The translations under genes were made by a program, and so were the position numbers. Shown one piece after another: positions 15,417 through 23,649 of a stretch of 64,000 nucleotides of DNA (position 1 is its first letter; each line of letters begins with the position of its first letter). The notes under the pieces are model-generated. The model ran no database searches. It worked only from the letters and a program-made list of their open reading frames with translations, and had not been told where the DNA came from. This DNA comes from Rhizobium sp. Q54 (lineage in GTDB: Bacteria; Pseudomonadota; Alphaproteobacteria; SHVZ01): NCBI GenBank assembly GCA_945871425.1, contig CAMBVS010000006.1, positions 1-64,000 of the forward strand, in the 5' to 3' direction.

Positions 15417-15943
15417 CGCGCCTTCATCTCCCGCCTGGCTTCCGCGAAGGCGCCTGAAAGCTTGGCGAGAAGGTCGTCGGTTTCGCCGCCCGACTTGAGC
15501 GCGGTCTCGAGGGCCTCGGCGGCGCGCGCGAGGTCGCGCTCGCGCTTGCGCAGCTTCTCGGCGCGCTCGGTGACGTCGGTGAAGGTGAAGGCATAGCCGC
15601 CATTCGCGAGCGCATGCTCGGTGAGCGCGATCATCGTGCCGTTGGGCAGTCGGCGGTCGGCGGCAAAGTCCTTGCGGGCGGCGAGCGAGGCGAGGCGCGC
15701 GGCGATCTGCCGGTCGGGATCGGCGCCGGTGATCAACCCGCGCTCGGCCATCATCCGGACATGCTCGGCGAAGGGAATGCCCGGCCGGATCGCGGTCTCG
15801 TCGACCCCGTACATCTCGCAGAAGCGACGGTTTCCCCTCACCATGCGGCCGTCTGGCCCGACGATCAGCAAGCCCTGGCCGATGCCGTCCAGGGCATCGG
15901 TGATCGGGGCGCTGGCGTCTTGGCGCTGGCCATCGGCGGCCAT
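15413..15943 (-). CDS. PAS-domain protein with C-terminal coiled coil
   Basis: A 176-residue protein with one PAS fold (about residues 12-130). Landmarks are DALDGIGQGLLIVGPDGRMV, NRRFCEMYGV and the closing GYAFTFTDVTERAEKLRKRE, a standard PAS ending. The remainder is a charged coiled coil. It resembles the sensor part of PAS-type histidine kinases or diguanylate cyclases, but no output domain follows in this frame, so it may act as a stand-alone adaptor or be a shortened kinase. It is convergent with the GT41 gene, and their 3' ends overlap by four bases. A short ~60-base gap separates its start from the end of the D-aminoacylase gene, so co-transcription with that gene is possible. Confidence 0.83.
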   Translation of the reverse strand: MAADGQRQDASAPITDALDGIGQGLLIVGPDGRMVRGNRRFCEMYGVDETAIRPGIPFAEHVRMMAERGLITGADPDRQIAARLASLAARKDFAADRRLPNGTMIALTEHALANGGYAFTFTDVTERAEKLRKRERDLARAAEALETALKSGGETDDLLAKLSGAFAEARREMKAR

Positions 15944-16005
15944 GCGGAACTCCGGGACGAGGATACCGCCGGCAATTTGGCAAAATTGCGGGCGCTGGTA
16001 TCCGC

Positions 16006-17625
16006 CTACGCAGTCCCCTGCCGGAAGCGCAGCACCCGGCCGGGAAGGATGCCGGTCGCCGCTCCCTGCTCAAGCGTCATCTGGCCGTTGGCGACGACCC
16101 AGTCGATGCCGCGGGCATAGCGGTATGGATCGCCGAAGTCATTGGTCTCGGAGACCTGCTCGGGGTCGATGACGCAGATGTCGGCGAAGGCGCCGGGCGT
16201 GATCACGCCGCGTCCGGAGAGCCGGAAGCGGCTGGCCGGGTGTCCGGTCAGCTTGTGGATCGCCTGCTCCCAGGAGAGCCTGCCGTCCTCGCGGACGAAG
16301 CGGCGGAGGAAGCGGACGAAGGCGCCGTAGGATCGCGGATGGTGGCGGCCGCGGGAGAGGGGACCTTCCGGATGCAGCGAGAAGCCGTCGGAGATGACCC
16401 CGCCGACGGCGTGGCGGGCGATGTCGAGGAAATCCTCCTCGGACACGTCCTCGGCCAGCATCCAGGGCTTTCCGTCCTCCTCGATCAGGATGTCGAGGAG
16501 CGCGTCATACGGGTCCTGGCCGCGGGCCTTGGCGATGGCGCGGAAGTCCTGTCCGACAAGGTTGGCGTTCCGCGTGCCGCTGGCGAGCCAGATCTTGTGC
16601 CAGTCGCCGTTCTTGCAGAGCGTGCGCTTGCGGCTGCCGCCGGACTCGGCGCCATGGGTGTTGGTGTCGTCGATGATCTTCCTGCGGATGGCCGGGTCCT
16701 TGAGGCGCTGGATCATCGCCGCATCGCCGCCGTCGCAGGCCCAGGGCGGCAGCAGCGACTTCAAGGTGGTCGAGCCGATCGTATAGGGGATGGCATCGCA
16801 GCTGGCATCGAGGCCGCTGCGGCGCTCGTCGTCGATCAGGGACAGGAGCTCATGCGCGCAGCCAAGACGCGGGGCTCCCGGCTGCATGTGGGAGACATGG
16901 GCGGGGATGCCGGCCTGGCGGCCGACGTCGAGGCACTCGCGCACCGAGGCGACGATGCTCTCGGTCTGGTTCCTGATATGCGAGGCGTAGAGCCCGCCAT
17001 ACCGGGCGACGACGCGGGCCAGCCGCACGATCTCCTCCGACTTGGCATAGCTGCCGGGGATGTAGGCAAGGCCGGTGGTCATGCCGATGGCGCCGTCCCG
17101 CATCGCCTCGTCGGTCAGCTCCTCCATCCGCGTCATTTCGGCGTCGGTCGGTGCGCGGTCGTCATAGCCCATGGCAGAGGCCCGGACGTTGCCATGACCG
17201 ACGAAGCTGGCGATATTGGTGGCGACACCCTGGCGCTCGAGGCGCTCGAAGTATCCGGCGAAGCCGGTCCAGTCGCAGCCGAGCCCCTCGGTGAGCGTCG
17301 GGTCGAGCGGGCCGTAGTAGGGTTTGCCACCGATGGTCGGCGCCGCCGAGACCCCGCAATTGCCGGCGACCTGGGTGGTGACGCCCTGGGTCACGGCAGA
17401 CGACGCGCGGGGCTCGATGGCGATGGTGAGATCGGAATGGGTGTGGGCATCGATCAGGCCGGGCGTGACCAGCCGGTCCTTGGCGTCGACCGTGCGTTTT
17501 GCCGCGACCCCGTCGAGGCGTCCGACCGCGGCGATGCGGTCGCCCTCGATGCCGATGTCGGCCCGGAACCACGGCGCCCCGGTCCCGTCGACGACGCGGC
17601 CACCCTTGATCATCAGGTCGAGCAT
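16006..17625 (-). CDS. N-acyl-D-amino-acid deacylase (D-aminoacylase) family amidohydrolase
   Basis: A 539-residue metal-dependent amidohydrolase. It has the N-terminal beta sandwich (MLDLMIKGGRVVDGTGAPWF), then the metal motif PGLIDAHTHSD, the cysteine-containing QVAGNCGVSAAP characteristic of D-aminoacylases, GLYASHIRNQTE with the second-metal histidine, and ISDGFSLH carrying the catalytic aspartate. These enzymes release free D-amino acids from N-acyl forms, or open related cyclic amides, in the cytoplasm. The start at 17625 gives the family's normal N-terminus. It lies 11 bases after the serine hydrolase gene, so the two are probably one operon for processing an acylated or cyclic amide. 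The true substrate is unknown. Confidence 0.93.
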   Translation of the reverse strand: MLDLMIKGGRVVDGTGAPWFRADIGIEGDRIAAVGRLDGVAAKRTVDAKDRLVTPGLIDAHTHSDLTIAIEPRASSAVTQGVTTQVAGNCGVSAAPTIGGKPYYGPLDPTLTEGLGCDWTGFAGYFERLERQGVATNIASFVGHGNVRASAMGYDDRAPTDAEMTRMEELTDEAMRDGAIGMTTGLAYIPGSYAKSEEIVRLARVVARYGGLYASHIRNQTESIVASVRECLDVGRQAGIPAHVSHMQPGAPRLGCAHELLSLIDDERRSGLDASCDAIPYTIGSTTLKSLLPPWACDGGDAAMIQRLKDPAIRRKIIDDTNTHGAESGGSRKRTLCKNGDWHKIWLASGTRNANLVGQDFRAIAKARGQDPYDALLDILIEEDGKPWMLAEDVSEEDFLDIARHAVGGVISDGFSLHPEGPLSRGRHHPRSYGAFVRFLRRFVREDGRLSWEQAIHKLTGHPASRFRLSGRGVITPGAFADICVIDPEQVSETNDFGDPYRYARGIDWVVANGQMTLEQGAATGILPGRVLRFRQGTA

Positions 17626-17636
17626 CGAGACTCTCC

Positions 17637-18431
17637 TCAGGAAACGGCCGCGAGGGCGGCCTTGGCGATGTCGCCGATGATCTGCTCGCCGGCGAGCGGA
17701 TCCATCGGCTTCTCGCAGTAGACACTAAGGATCAGCGGCCCCTTCGCGGTCATGATGAAGCCGACATCGTTGACGACGCCCGGCAGCGATCCGGTCTTGG
17801 TGCCCCAGCGCGGCCCGTCCTTCTTCGGCAGGTGGCGGGCGATGCGGCGGTCGTTCTGCTGCTTCTCCAGCAGCGCGACCATCTGCGCGCAGGCGGCAGG
17901 GGAGGCGGCACGGTTCTCCAGGATCGCGGCGATCATGGTCGCGTATTCGTCGGGAACCGCCCAGTTCTCCTGCTCGCCCGCCAGCACCGGGCGCCCGCGC
18001 ATCTTCCGGCCCAGCACCGAGCTCGCCATGCCGAGGCTCCGCATCGCGGCGTTCACCTCGGCCATGCCGGTGTAGTCGATCAGCACGTTGGTCGCGGTGT
18101 TGTCGCTGATGCTCATCATCAGATAGACGAGGTCGCCCAGTGTGAACTCGATGCCGTCGTGAAGATGCAGGATGACGCCGCCGCCGGTCGACTTGTCGTC
18201 GGGCAAAAGCTTGTGCCGCTGATCGAGCGACAATTTACCGGCATCGATGCGACGGAACAGCTCGATCATGATGGAGATCTTGACCGTGCTGGCGGCGACG
18301 AAGCGTCGGCCGCCGTTGTGGGAGAACCGCTCGCCGGAGGGCGAGATCGCCGCAAAGCCGATGGTGGCGCCGGTCGCTTCCGCGCGGGCGATGGTCTCGG
18401 TGACGCCGGTCCAGTTCGTGCCTGCAGCCAT
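17637..18431 (-). CDS. Serine hydrolase of class A beta-lactamase fold, no signal peptide
   Basis: A 264-residue protein with the penicillin-recognising fold. It has the active-site AASTVK (S48-x-x-K51), a SDN loop in LMMSISDNTATNVLID, and the third box WGTKTGSLPG. Two things differ from a true class A beta-lactamase. No signal peptide is seen before the domain, so it is probably cytoplasmic. The omega-loop position reads GEQENWAVPDEYA rather than ExxLN, so the deacylating glutamate is not evident. A peptidase or amidase role is more likely than antibiotic resistance, in keeping with the D-aminoacylase just downstream. The ATG at 18431 is the natural start. No strong ribosome-binding site is evident. 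Confidence 0.87.
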   Translation of the reverse strand: MAAGTNWTGVTETIARAEATGATIGFAAISPSGERFSHNGGRRFVAASTVKISIMIELFRRIDAGKLSLDQRHKLLPDDKSTGGGVILHLHDGIEFTLGDLVYLMMSISDNTATNVLIDYTGMAEVNAAMRSLGMASSVLGRKMRGRPVLAGEQENWAVPDEYATMIAAILENRAASPAACAQMVALLEKQQNDRRIARHLPKKDGPRWGTKTGSLPGVVNDVGFIMTAKGPLILSVYCEKPMDPLAGEQIIGDIAKAALAAVS

Positions 18432-18578
18432 GATCTTCCCCTCGTCCCAGGTAACAGACTGTCTAGCACAGCCCGCGAGGTGCGGCGGCTGGTCACCACC
18501 TGTACGAGGAACGATCGGTTGCCGAAAGAATTAAACGGTCGAGGAGGCATCCTCTAGCAGCGACCGGAGGTGGCGAAC

Positions 18579-18953
18579 ATGAACAAGCTCAAACCGCTCT
18601 TGCTCGCGAGCGCACACGCCTCACCGGTGCTCATCGCACCGTTGGCGCAGGCTCAGCCCGGCGTGATCGTTCCCCAATCGGCGGCCGGCTCAACAGCGCC
18701 GCCGCCCGCCGCTGCGCCCGCGGCACCGACGGCTCCCACCGCGGCGGCGGCGCAGGCTCCCGCACCGTCGCCGGGTACCCGCACCTTTATGCGCCGTTCA
18801 GGAGAGACGGCGCCGGCCGCTGCTGCTCTCAGGCACGGGCAGCGCGGGCTGAGCCGATCTCGGCGAACTGGTAGCGGTCGAACCAGCCGGGAAACGCGCG
18901 AGCGAGGGCCTTCGGGCCTTCGACCGCGAGGCCCATTCTCTGCGCCGCGGTGA
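18579..18953 (+). CDS. Putative short exported Ala/Pro-rich protein, doubtful 3' end
   Basis: An open frame of 124 residues with GGAGG eight bases before an ATG at 18579 and a believable signal peptide (KPLLLASAHASPVLIAPLAQ, cleavage near AQAQ). The mature part begins with an Ala/Pro/Thr-rich stretch and has no recognisable domain. From about residue 84 on it becomes Arg/Gly-rich and overlaps the antisense HxlR coding region by 125 bases, where composition simply reflects the other gene. The original gene may therefore have been cut short or frameshifted, with only a secretion signal and linker left. It could be a real small exported protein, but I would not rely on it. Confidence 0.4.
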   Translation: MNKLKPLLLASAHASPVLIAPLAQAQPGVIVPQSAAGSTAPPPAAAPAAPTAPTAAAAQAPAPSPGTRTFMRRSGETAPAAAALRHGQRGLSRSRRTGSGRTSRETRERGPSGLRPRGPFSAPR

Positions 18954-19506
18954 AGTCGACATCGCCCCGCCACCAGGCGACCAGGGCAGGCAGGTGGGAA
19001 CGCACGCAGAGCGGTTCCGGAAAGCCGGGGTTCTGCGTGCACAGCGAAGCCTCGGCGGCCTTGAGCAGCATGAAGCGGGGGTGGCGGCGCCCGTCGACCT
19101 CGAAGCGGATGACGAGCGGGTCCTCGGGCAGCGCTTCGAAGCGGACCCGCCTTTGCATGTCGACGAGCAGGGGATCCAGATCCAGGTCCTCGGCCTCGGC
19201 CCGCCGCGGCAGCCAGCGCTGTCCCCAGACGGCGAGCCCGCCGACCAGCGTCGCCAGCTCCGATCCCGCCTCGGTGAGCACGTATTCGGGGCCGTGCCGA
19301 CCGTCGCTGCGGGCGACGGCACCGATCGAGACCAGGGCCTGCAGCCGCTCGGAGAGCATGGTGCGCGAGATCCGCGGGATGCCGCGCCTGATGTCGTTGA
19401 AGCGCCGGCTACCGCAGAGGAGCTCGCGCACGATGAGAAGCGTCCAGCGGCCGCCCAGCGCCTCGTGAGCGCGAGCGATCGAGCAGAATTGACCGTAGCC
19501 CGTCAT
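18829..19506 (-). CDS. HxlR family winged-helix transcriptional regulator
   Basis: A 225-residue protein. The N-terminal ~95 residues are a HxlR-type winged helix: CSIARAHEALGGRWTLLIVR, then LLCGSRRFNDIRRGIPRISR and LSERLQALVSIGAV with the wing GPEYVLTEAGSEL. This family binds DNA as a dimer and often responds to redox or aromatic signals. A ~100-residue C-terminal extension beyond the usual HxlR length, with VRFEALPEDPLVIRFEVDG and FTAAQRMGLAVEG, resembles a sterol-carrier-like fold seen in some members and may bind a ligand. It is divergent from the cysteine-synthase-like gene, about 110 bases apart, and may control it. Confidence 0.9.
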   Translation of the reverse strand: MTGYGQFCSIARAHEALGGRWTLLIVRELLCGSRRFNDIRRGIPRISRTMLSERLQALVSIGAVARSDGRHGPEYVLTEAGSELATLVGGLAVWGQRWLPRRAEAEDLDLDPLLVDMQRRVRFEALPEDPLVIRFEVDGRRHPRFMLLKAAEASLCTQNPGFPEPLCVRSHLPALVAWWRGDVDFTAAQRMGLAVEGPKALARAFPGWFDRYQFAEIGSARAARA

Positions 19507-19616
19507 GCCGAAACCCTAGCACGACGTCGCCGTCTTACCCGGTCCGGATTCCGGACCTGACTTGCCCGCCGCTGAGCCCTATCGCTGGGTCTTCTTTGGT
19601 TTCGGAGGCGCGCGTC

Positions 19617-20561
19617 ATGACTGAACGGGTTCGGACCATCCTCGATCGCATCGGCAGCACCTCGCTGCTGGCCTTGCGCAACGTCGTGCCGGGGGGCGGC
19701 GCCCGCATCCTGTTGAAGCTGGAGAACGAGAACCCGACCGGCAGCATGAAGGACCGGATGGCGCTGGCGATGATCGAGGCGGCGGAGGCGGACGGGCGCC
19801 TCAGGCCCGGCGGGGCGGTGGTCGAGTACACCGGCGGCAGCACCGGCGTGTCGCTGTCTCTCGTCTGCGCGGTGAAGCGCTATCCCCTGCATATCGTGAC
19901 CTCGGATGCCTTCGCCAGGGAGAAGCTCGATCACATGCGGATCCTGGGGGCGAGGCTCCGGCTCGTGCCGAGCGAGGGTGGGCGCATGACCAAGAAGCTG
20001 ACCCAGGACATGATCGAGGCCGCCCGCGTCATCGCCGAGGAGACCGGAAGCTTCTGGACCGACCAGATGAAGAACAAGGACCAGCTCGCCGCCTATCACA
20101 AGCTGGCGGATGAGATCTGGGGCCAGACGGAGGGACGGATCGACGGGTTCGTCCAGAGCGTCGGCACGGCCGCGTCGCTTCGCGGAACCGCGGAGGGTCT
20201 CCGCCGGCGCAACGATCGGATCAGGATCGCCGCCGTGGAGCCGGCGGAGTCCGCAGTTCTGTCCGGAGGCCCGTCGGGAGCCCACAAGATCGACGGGGTG
20301 GGCGCCGGATATGTGGTGCCGCTCTGGCAGGCGGGCATCGCCGATCGGATCGAGCGGGTGTCGACGGAAGAGGCGGTGGCCATGGCGCTCCGGCTGGCGC
20401 GGGGGGAGGGGCTGTTCGCCGGCACATCAACCGGCGCCAATGTCATCGGCGCGCTGCGATTGGCCGAGCAGCTCGGACCTGACGCGACGATCGTCACGCT
20501 CATGTGCGACACTGGGATGAAGTACCTGAAAACCTTCGGCGACGCCGTCCAACGCCCATAG
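19617..20561 (+). CDS. PLP-dependent cysteine synthase family protein
   Basis: A 314-residue fold-type II PLP enzyme. The Schiff-base lysine is K45 in ENPTGSMKDRMAL. YTGGSTGVSLSL (near 80) and SVGTAASLRGTAEGL near 185 are the phosphate- and substrate-binding loops, where O-acetylserine sulfhydrylase shows PTSGNTG and GTGGT. The altered loops mean it may not be a housekeeping cysteine synthase; a cystathionine synthase-like or diaminopropionate-type synthase role is possible. The ATG at 19617 has GGAGG eight bases upstream, which decides it over an in-frame start at 19596. It is transcribed away from the HxlR regulator, a likely controller. Confidence 0.92.
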   Translation: MTERVRTILDRIGSTSLLALRNVVPGGGARILLKLENENPTGSMKDRMALAMIEAAEADGRLRPGGAVVEYTGGSTGVSLSLVCAVKRYPLHIVTSDAFAREKLDHMRILGARLRLVPSEGGRMTKKLTQDMIEAARVIAEETGSFWTDQMKNKDQLAAYHKLADEIWGQTEGRIDGFVQSVGTAASLRGTAEGLRRRNDRIRIAAVEPAESAVLSGGPSGAHKIDGVGAGYVVPLWQAGIADRIERVSTEEAVAMALRLARGEGLFAGTSTGANVIGALRLAEQLGPDATIVTLMCDTGMKYLKTFGDAVQRP

Positions 20562-20585
20562 GGCGCGCGCCGGCCTGAGGGGGCG

Positions 20586-20879
20586 TCAGGCGGACGCGAA
20601 CCGCCGGACCGTCGCCGGCAATGGCGACGCGTGCCCGGGGTTGTCCTCGGCATAGAGAACGCTGAATCCCGACTTGTGCTCGGCGCCGAGGCGGTTGAAC
20701 GGCGGCATCAACGCGCGGGCCGTCGCGACCATGTCGCGTTCGACGCTCGCGCGTTCGCGTCGATAGGACTCGAGGTTCAGGAACGCGGCCGTCACCGCCG
20801 CCTGGACGATGCAGGCGGTCACCGTTGACGATGTTACTCGTCGCCTTCGGTAGTCGTTGCACCACGGCCGGTTTGCCAA
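20586..20879 (-). pseudogene. Decayed sensor-kinase-like fragment
   Basis: This frame encodes 97 residues with no complete domain, in an otherwise gene-free stretch from 20562 to 21059. A short part, LESYRRERASVERDMVATAR followed by ALM, strongly resembles the linker after the first membrane helix of PAS/CHASE-type sensor histidine kinases. What follows (residues ~59-97) does not continue such a protein. On the + strand at about 20945-21040, RLSLLALAGPAFPLLNDR resembles the start of a similar kinase. I read this as debris of a lost signalling gene. A small real protein is possible, but no good ribosome-binding site is seen. Nothing else is recognisable between 20880 and 21059 apart from an AT-richer patch. 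Confidence 0.35.
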
Positions 20880-21059
20880 GCCTTAGCTAAGTGGCAAAGC
20901 CTATGGGAGGAAACTGAAGGATCTATTGGCGATAACTCCTCAAATTCGTCTTAGGGCGGCGTTCTGCGGTATTTCGGTCCGCCTTTCGCTGTTGGCCCTT
21001 GCAGGTCCGGCCTTTCCCCTCCTCAATGACCGCATACTTCCCCACCGCCCGCGTTCCCC

Positions 21060-22586
21060 ATGACCCCGCCCAACATCCTGCTCATCACCTCCGATCAGCA
21101 GCGCGGCGACTGCTTTGGATTCGAAGGGCGACGGGTGAAGACGCCGCATCTCGACCGGATGGCGGCCGAGGGAACCCGGTTCTCCGCCTGTATCACGCCC
21201 AACGTGGTCTGCCAGCCGTCCCGGGCCTCGATCCTGACCGGCCTTCTGCCGCGCACCCACGGCGCCTGGGACAACGGCATCGACCTCGACGAAGGCATCG
21301 GCCGGGGCGGGTTCGCCGGCACCTTCGCGAAAGCCGGATGGCGGACGGGATTCATCGGCAAGGCGCATTTCTCCACGGTGCATACCTTCCAGCCGACCGG
21401 CCGGCCGGAGTGCCGCCGCAGCTCGGTCGATTTCGGGCCCGACTGGCTCGGCCCTTACATGGGCTTCGAGCATGTCGAGATCGTGCTCACCGGCCACAAT
21501 TCCTTCCTGCCGCAGGAGCCGCCGGAGGGGCTGCATTACGAGCGCTGGTATCACCAGGGCGGGCGCGGCGAGCGCTTGAACGCCCTCTACGCGACCCGGC
21601 TGCCCCCCGACGTCGATGCCGCGCAGACCCACAACTCGGCCCTGCCGACGGCCTTCCACAACTCGACCTGGGTCGGCGACCGCACCATCGAGTTCCTTCG
21701 CGACCATCGCGACGGGCGCTTTGTCGCCTGGGCCTCGTTCCCCGATCCGCACCACCCGTTCGATGCGCCCGATCCCTGGTGCTGGATGCATCGGCCTGAC
21801 GAGGTCGATCTCCCCGAGCATCGGACGCTCGACCTGGACCGGCGGCCGTGGTGGCACCGCGCCAGCCTTGAAGGGGTGCCGGCGATGGCCGATCCGGCGC
21901 TCCGCGCCTTCCGCCAGAAGCAGTCGCGGGTGCCGCTGCAGACCGACGAGCAGCTCCGCCACATGATCGCCAGCTACTACGGCATGATCTCGCTGGTCGA
22001 CCACAACGTCGGCCGCGTCCTGCAGTCGCTCGACGATCTCGGCCTTGCAGACAACACGATCGTCGTCTTCACCTCCGATCATGGCGACTGGCTCGGCGAC
22101 CACGGCCTGATCCTGAAGGGGCCGATGCACTATGACGGCGTCCTGCGGGTCGGCTGTGTCATGCGGGGACCGGGCGTGCCGGCGGGCAAGTTGGTGCTCG
22201 ATCCGGTCTCCACGCTCGACCTGCCGGCGACCTTCCATGACTACGCCGGCGTCCCGCCGTCACGCGACCTGCATTCGCGCTCGCTCCGCCCGCTGCTCGA
22301 AGGCAAGGGGACACGCGACTTCGCCTACAACGAATGGGACCTGCACCCGGCGCGCTGCGGCGTCGCGCTCAAGCTCCGGACCGTGAGGACGCGGACGCAC
22401 AAGCTGACACTGGAGATGGATTCCGGTGCCGGCGAGCTCTACGACCTCACCGCCGATCCGACCGAGATGGATGACCGCTTCGGCGATCCCGGCCTCGCCG
22501 GGGTCCAGCGCGAGCTCACCGACATGATCCGCAGCCGCCCTGACGACGTGCACATCACCCAGACCGAGCCGTCCGGGATGGCGTGA
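21060..22586 (+). CDS. Type I sulfatase (formylglycine-dependent)
   Basis: A 508-residue sulfatase. It opens with PNILLITSDQQRGDCFG, where the family's first metal-binding aspartate lies, and has the maturation motif CQPSRASILTG with C51, the cysteine converted to formylglycine by a separate enzyme. The second metal site appears in FTSDHGDWLGDHGL. The enzyme cleaves sulfate (or phosphonate) esters; there is no signal peptide, so it works in the cytoplasm, like choline sulfatase and related enzymes. The start at 21060 begins exactly at the family's N-terminus. It is convergent with the aspartoacylase-like gene; the two stop codons are 9 bases apart and share a hairpin. Confidence 0.94.
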   Translation: MTPPNILLITSDQQRGDCFGFEGRRVKTPHLDRMAAEGTRFSACITPNVVCQPSRASILTGLLPRTHGAWDNGIDLDEGIGRGGFAGTFAKAGWRTGFIGKAHFSTVHTFQPTGRPECRRSSVDFGPDWLGPYMGFEHVEIVLTGHNSFLPQEPPEGLHYERWYHQGGRGERLNALYATRLPPDVDAAQTHNSALPTAFHNSTWVGDRTIEFLRDHRDGRFVAWASFPDPHHPFDAPDPWCWMHRPDEVDLPEHRTLDLDRRPWWHRASLEGVPAMADPALRAFRQKQSRVPLQTDEQLRHMIASYYGMISLVDHNVGRVLQSLDDLGLADNTIVVFTSDHGDWLGDHGLILKGPMHYDGVLRVGCVMRGPGVPAGKLVLDPVSTLDLPATFHDYAGVPPSRDLHSRSLRPLLEGKGTRDFAYNEWDLHPARCGVALKLRTVRTRTHKLTLEMDSGAGELYDLTADPTEMDDRFGDPGLAGVQRELTDMIRSRPDDVHITQTEPSGMA

Positions 22587-22598
22587 GGCGGAGCCTCA
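22584..22598. terminator. Short hairpin holding both convergent stop codons
   Basis: TGAGGC-GGA-GCCTCA is a perfect 6-base stem with a 3-base loop. It contains the TGA of the sulfatase (22584-22586) on the + strand and the TGA of the aspartoacylase-like gene (22598-22596) on the - strand. No U-tract follows on either side, so it would be a weak or Rho-assisted bidirectional terminator. Confidence 0.35.
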
Positions 22599-23636
22599 GC
22601 TCCTGTCTGTTGCCAGGTGGAACAGGCAGTCGCCGCGCTCGACGCGGCCGGGGACGCGCTTGCACAGCACCATGCCGTCGCGGGCGAAGACCGCTGGCAC
22701 CGGCTCGCGCAGCGGGTTGTCGACGAACTGCACGACACCGGCGGTCTGGCCCTTCTTCACCATGGCGCCGAGATCGACATAGGGCTCGAACAGGCCGGCG
22801 TCCGGTGCGTAGCAGTAGTAGTCGTCGCCGCCGACATCCATCACGCGGGTTTTCGGCTTGTTCGTCGTGAGCACGCTCTTCGGTAGGATGCCCATGTGCT
22901 CCATGACGCGGCGGACGCCGTCCTCGGCGAACTGCTTCGCGTCGACGCCGACCATGCCGGCACCGCCCAACTCGGTGCCGACGCGGAGCTTGCCGGCGCG
23001 CTCGGCCGCACCGGTCGAGGTGCGGTCGCCGCCGCCGACATTGACGTAGCCCACGGGCGCGCCGAAGGCCTCGACCAGCTCGATCAGCTTCGCCGTGCGC
23101 GCCTTGTCCGGACTGATGGCGACCAGCGCGCTCGGGATGTAGAGGAGGCTCGATCCGCCGGAATGCAGATCGAGGATGACGTCGGCGCGCGACACCAGCT
23201 CGGTCTCGATGAAGTGCGAGATCATCCAGGTCGGCGTACCGTCCGGATCGCCGGGGAAGGTGCGGTTGAGGTTGCCCTGGTCGATCGGCGAGGTCCGCGT
23301 GCCGGCCATCGCCGCCGGGAAGTTCGCCGCCGGCAGGATGATGACGCGACCCTTGATGTCCTTCGGCTGAAGCTCGCGGATCAGCTTGGTCGTGGCGACT
23401 TGCCCCTCGTACTCATCGCCATGATTGCCGGACATGGCGAGGAGCGTCGGACCCTTGCCGTTCTTGACCATCGCGATCGGAATCGCGATGTGGCCATAGG
23501 CGGAGCGATGGACGGAGAACGGCAGCTTGAGCCAGCTCACCTGCTTGCCGTCGGCCTCGAAGTCGATGTCGCAGCCGATGCGGGTCTTGCCGCCGCCCAT
23601 CCCGCCATTCGCCGTCGCATTCACAGTCGTCGTCAT
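22596..23636 (-). CDS. Succinylglutamate desuccinylase/aspartoacylase family metal-dependent deacylase
   Basis: A 346-residue zinc carboxypeptidase-fold enzyme of the AstE/AspA group. The zinc ligands lie in MSGNHGDEYEGQ (His and Glu) and in DVILDLHSGGSSL (His). ARMQ-type loops are replaced by GNLNRTFPGDPDGTP, which usually positions the carboxylate of the substrate. The C-terminal ~100 residues form a beta-rich domain with lipoyl-like hammerhead features (LGAMVKKGQTAGVVQFV), as in other family members. It probably removes an acyl group from an N-acyl amino acid or similar amide. It starts 13 bases after the peptide-type binding protein gene, suggesting that an imported compound is its substrate. 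Confidence 0.9.
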   Translation of the reverse strand: MTTTVNATANGGMGGGKTRIGCDIDFEADGKQVSWLKLPFSVHRSAYGHIAIPIAMVKNGKGPTLLAMSGNHGDEYEGQVATTKLIRELQPKDIKGRVIILPAANFPAAMAGTRTSPIDQGNLNRTFPGDPDGTPTWMISHFIETELVSRADVILDLHSGGSSLLYIPSALVAISPDKARTAKLIELVEAFGAPVGYVNVGGGDRTSTGAAERAGKLRVGTELGGAGMVGVDAKQFAEDGVRRVMEHMGILPKSVLTTNKPKTRVMDVGGDDYYCYAPDAGLFEPYVDLGAMVKKGQTAGVVQFVDNPLREPVPAVFARDGMVLCKRVPGRVERGDCLFHLATDRS

Positions 23637-23649
23637 CAGGCGCTGTTCC

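Noticed and set aside
17637-18431. A genuine antibiotic-resistance beta-lactamase
   Set aside because: No signal peptide and no clear omega-loop glutamate. The neighbour is a D-aminoacylase rather than a resistance regulator.
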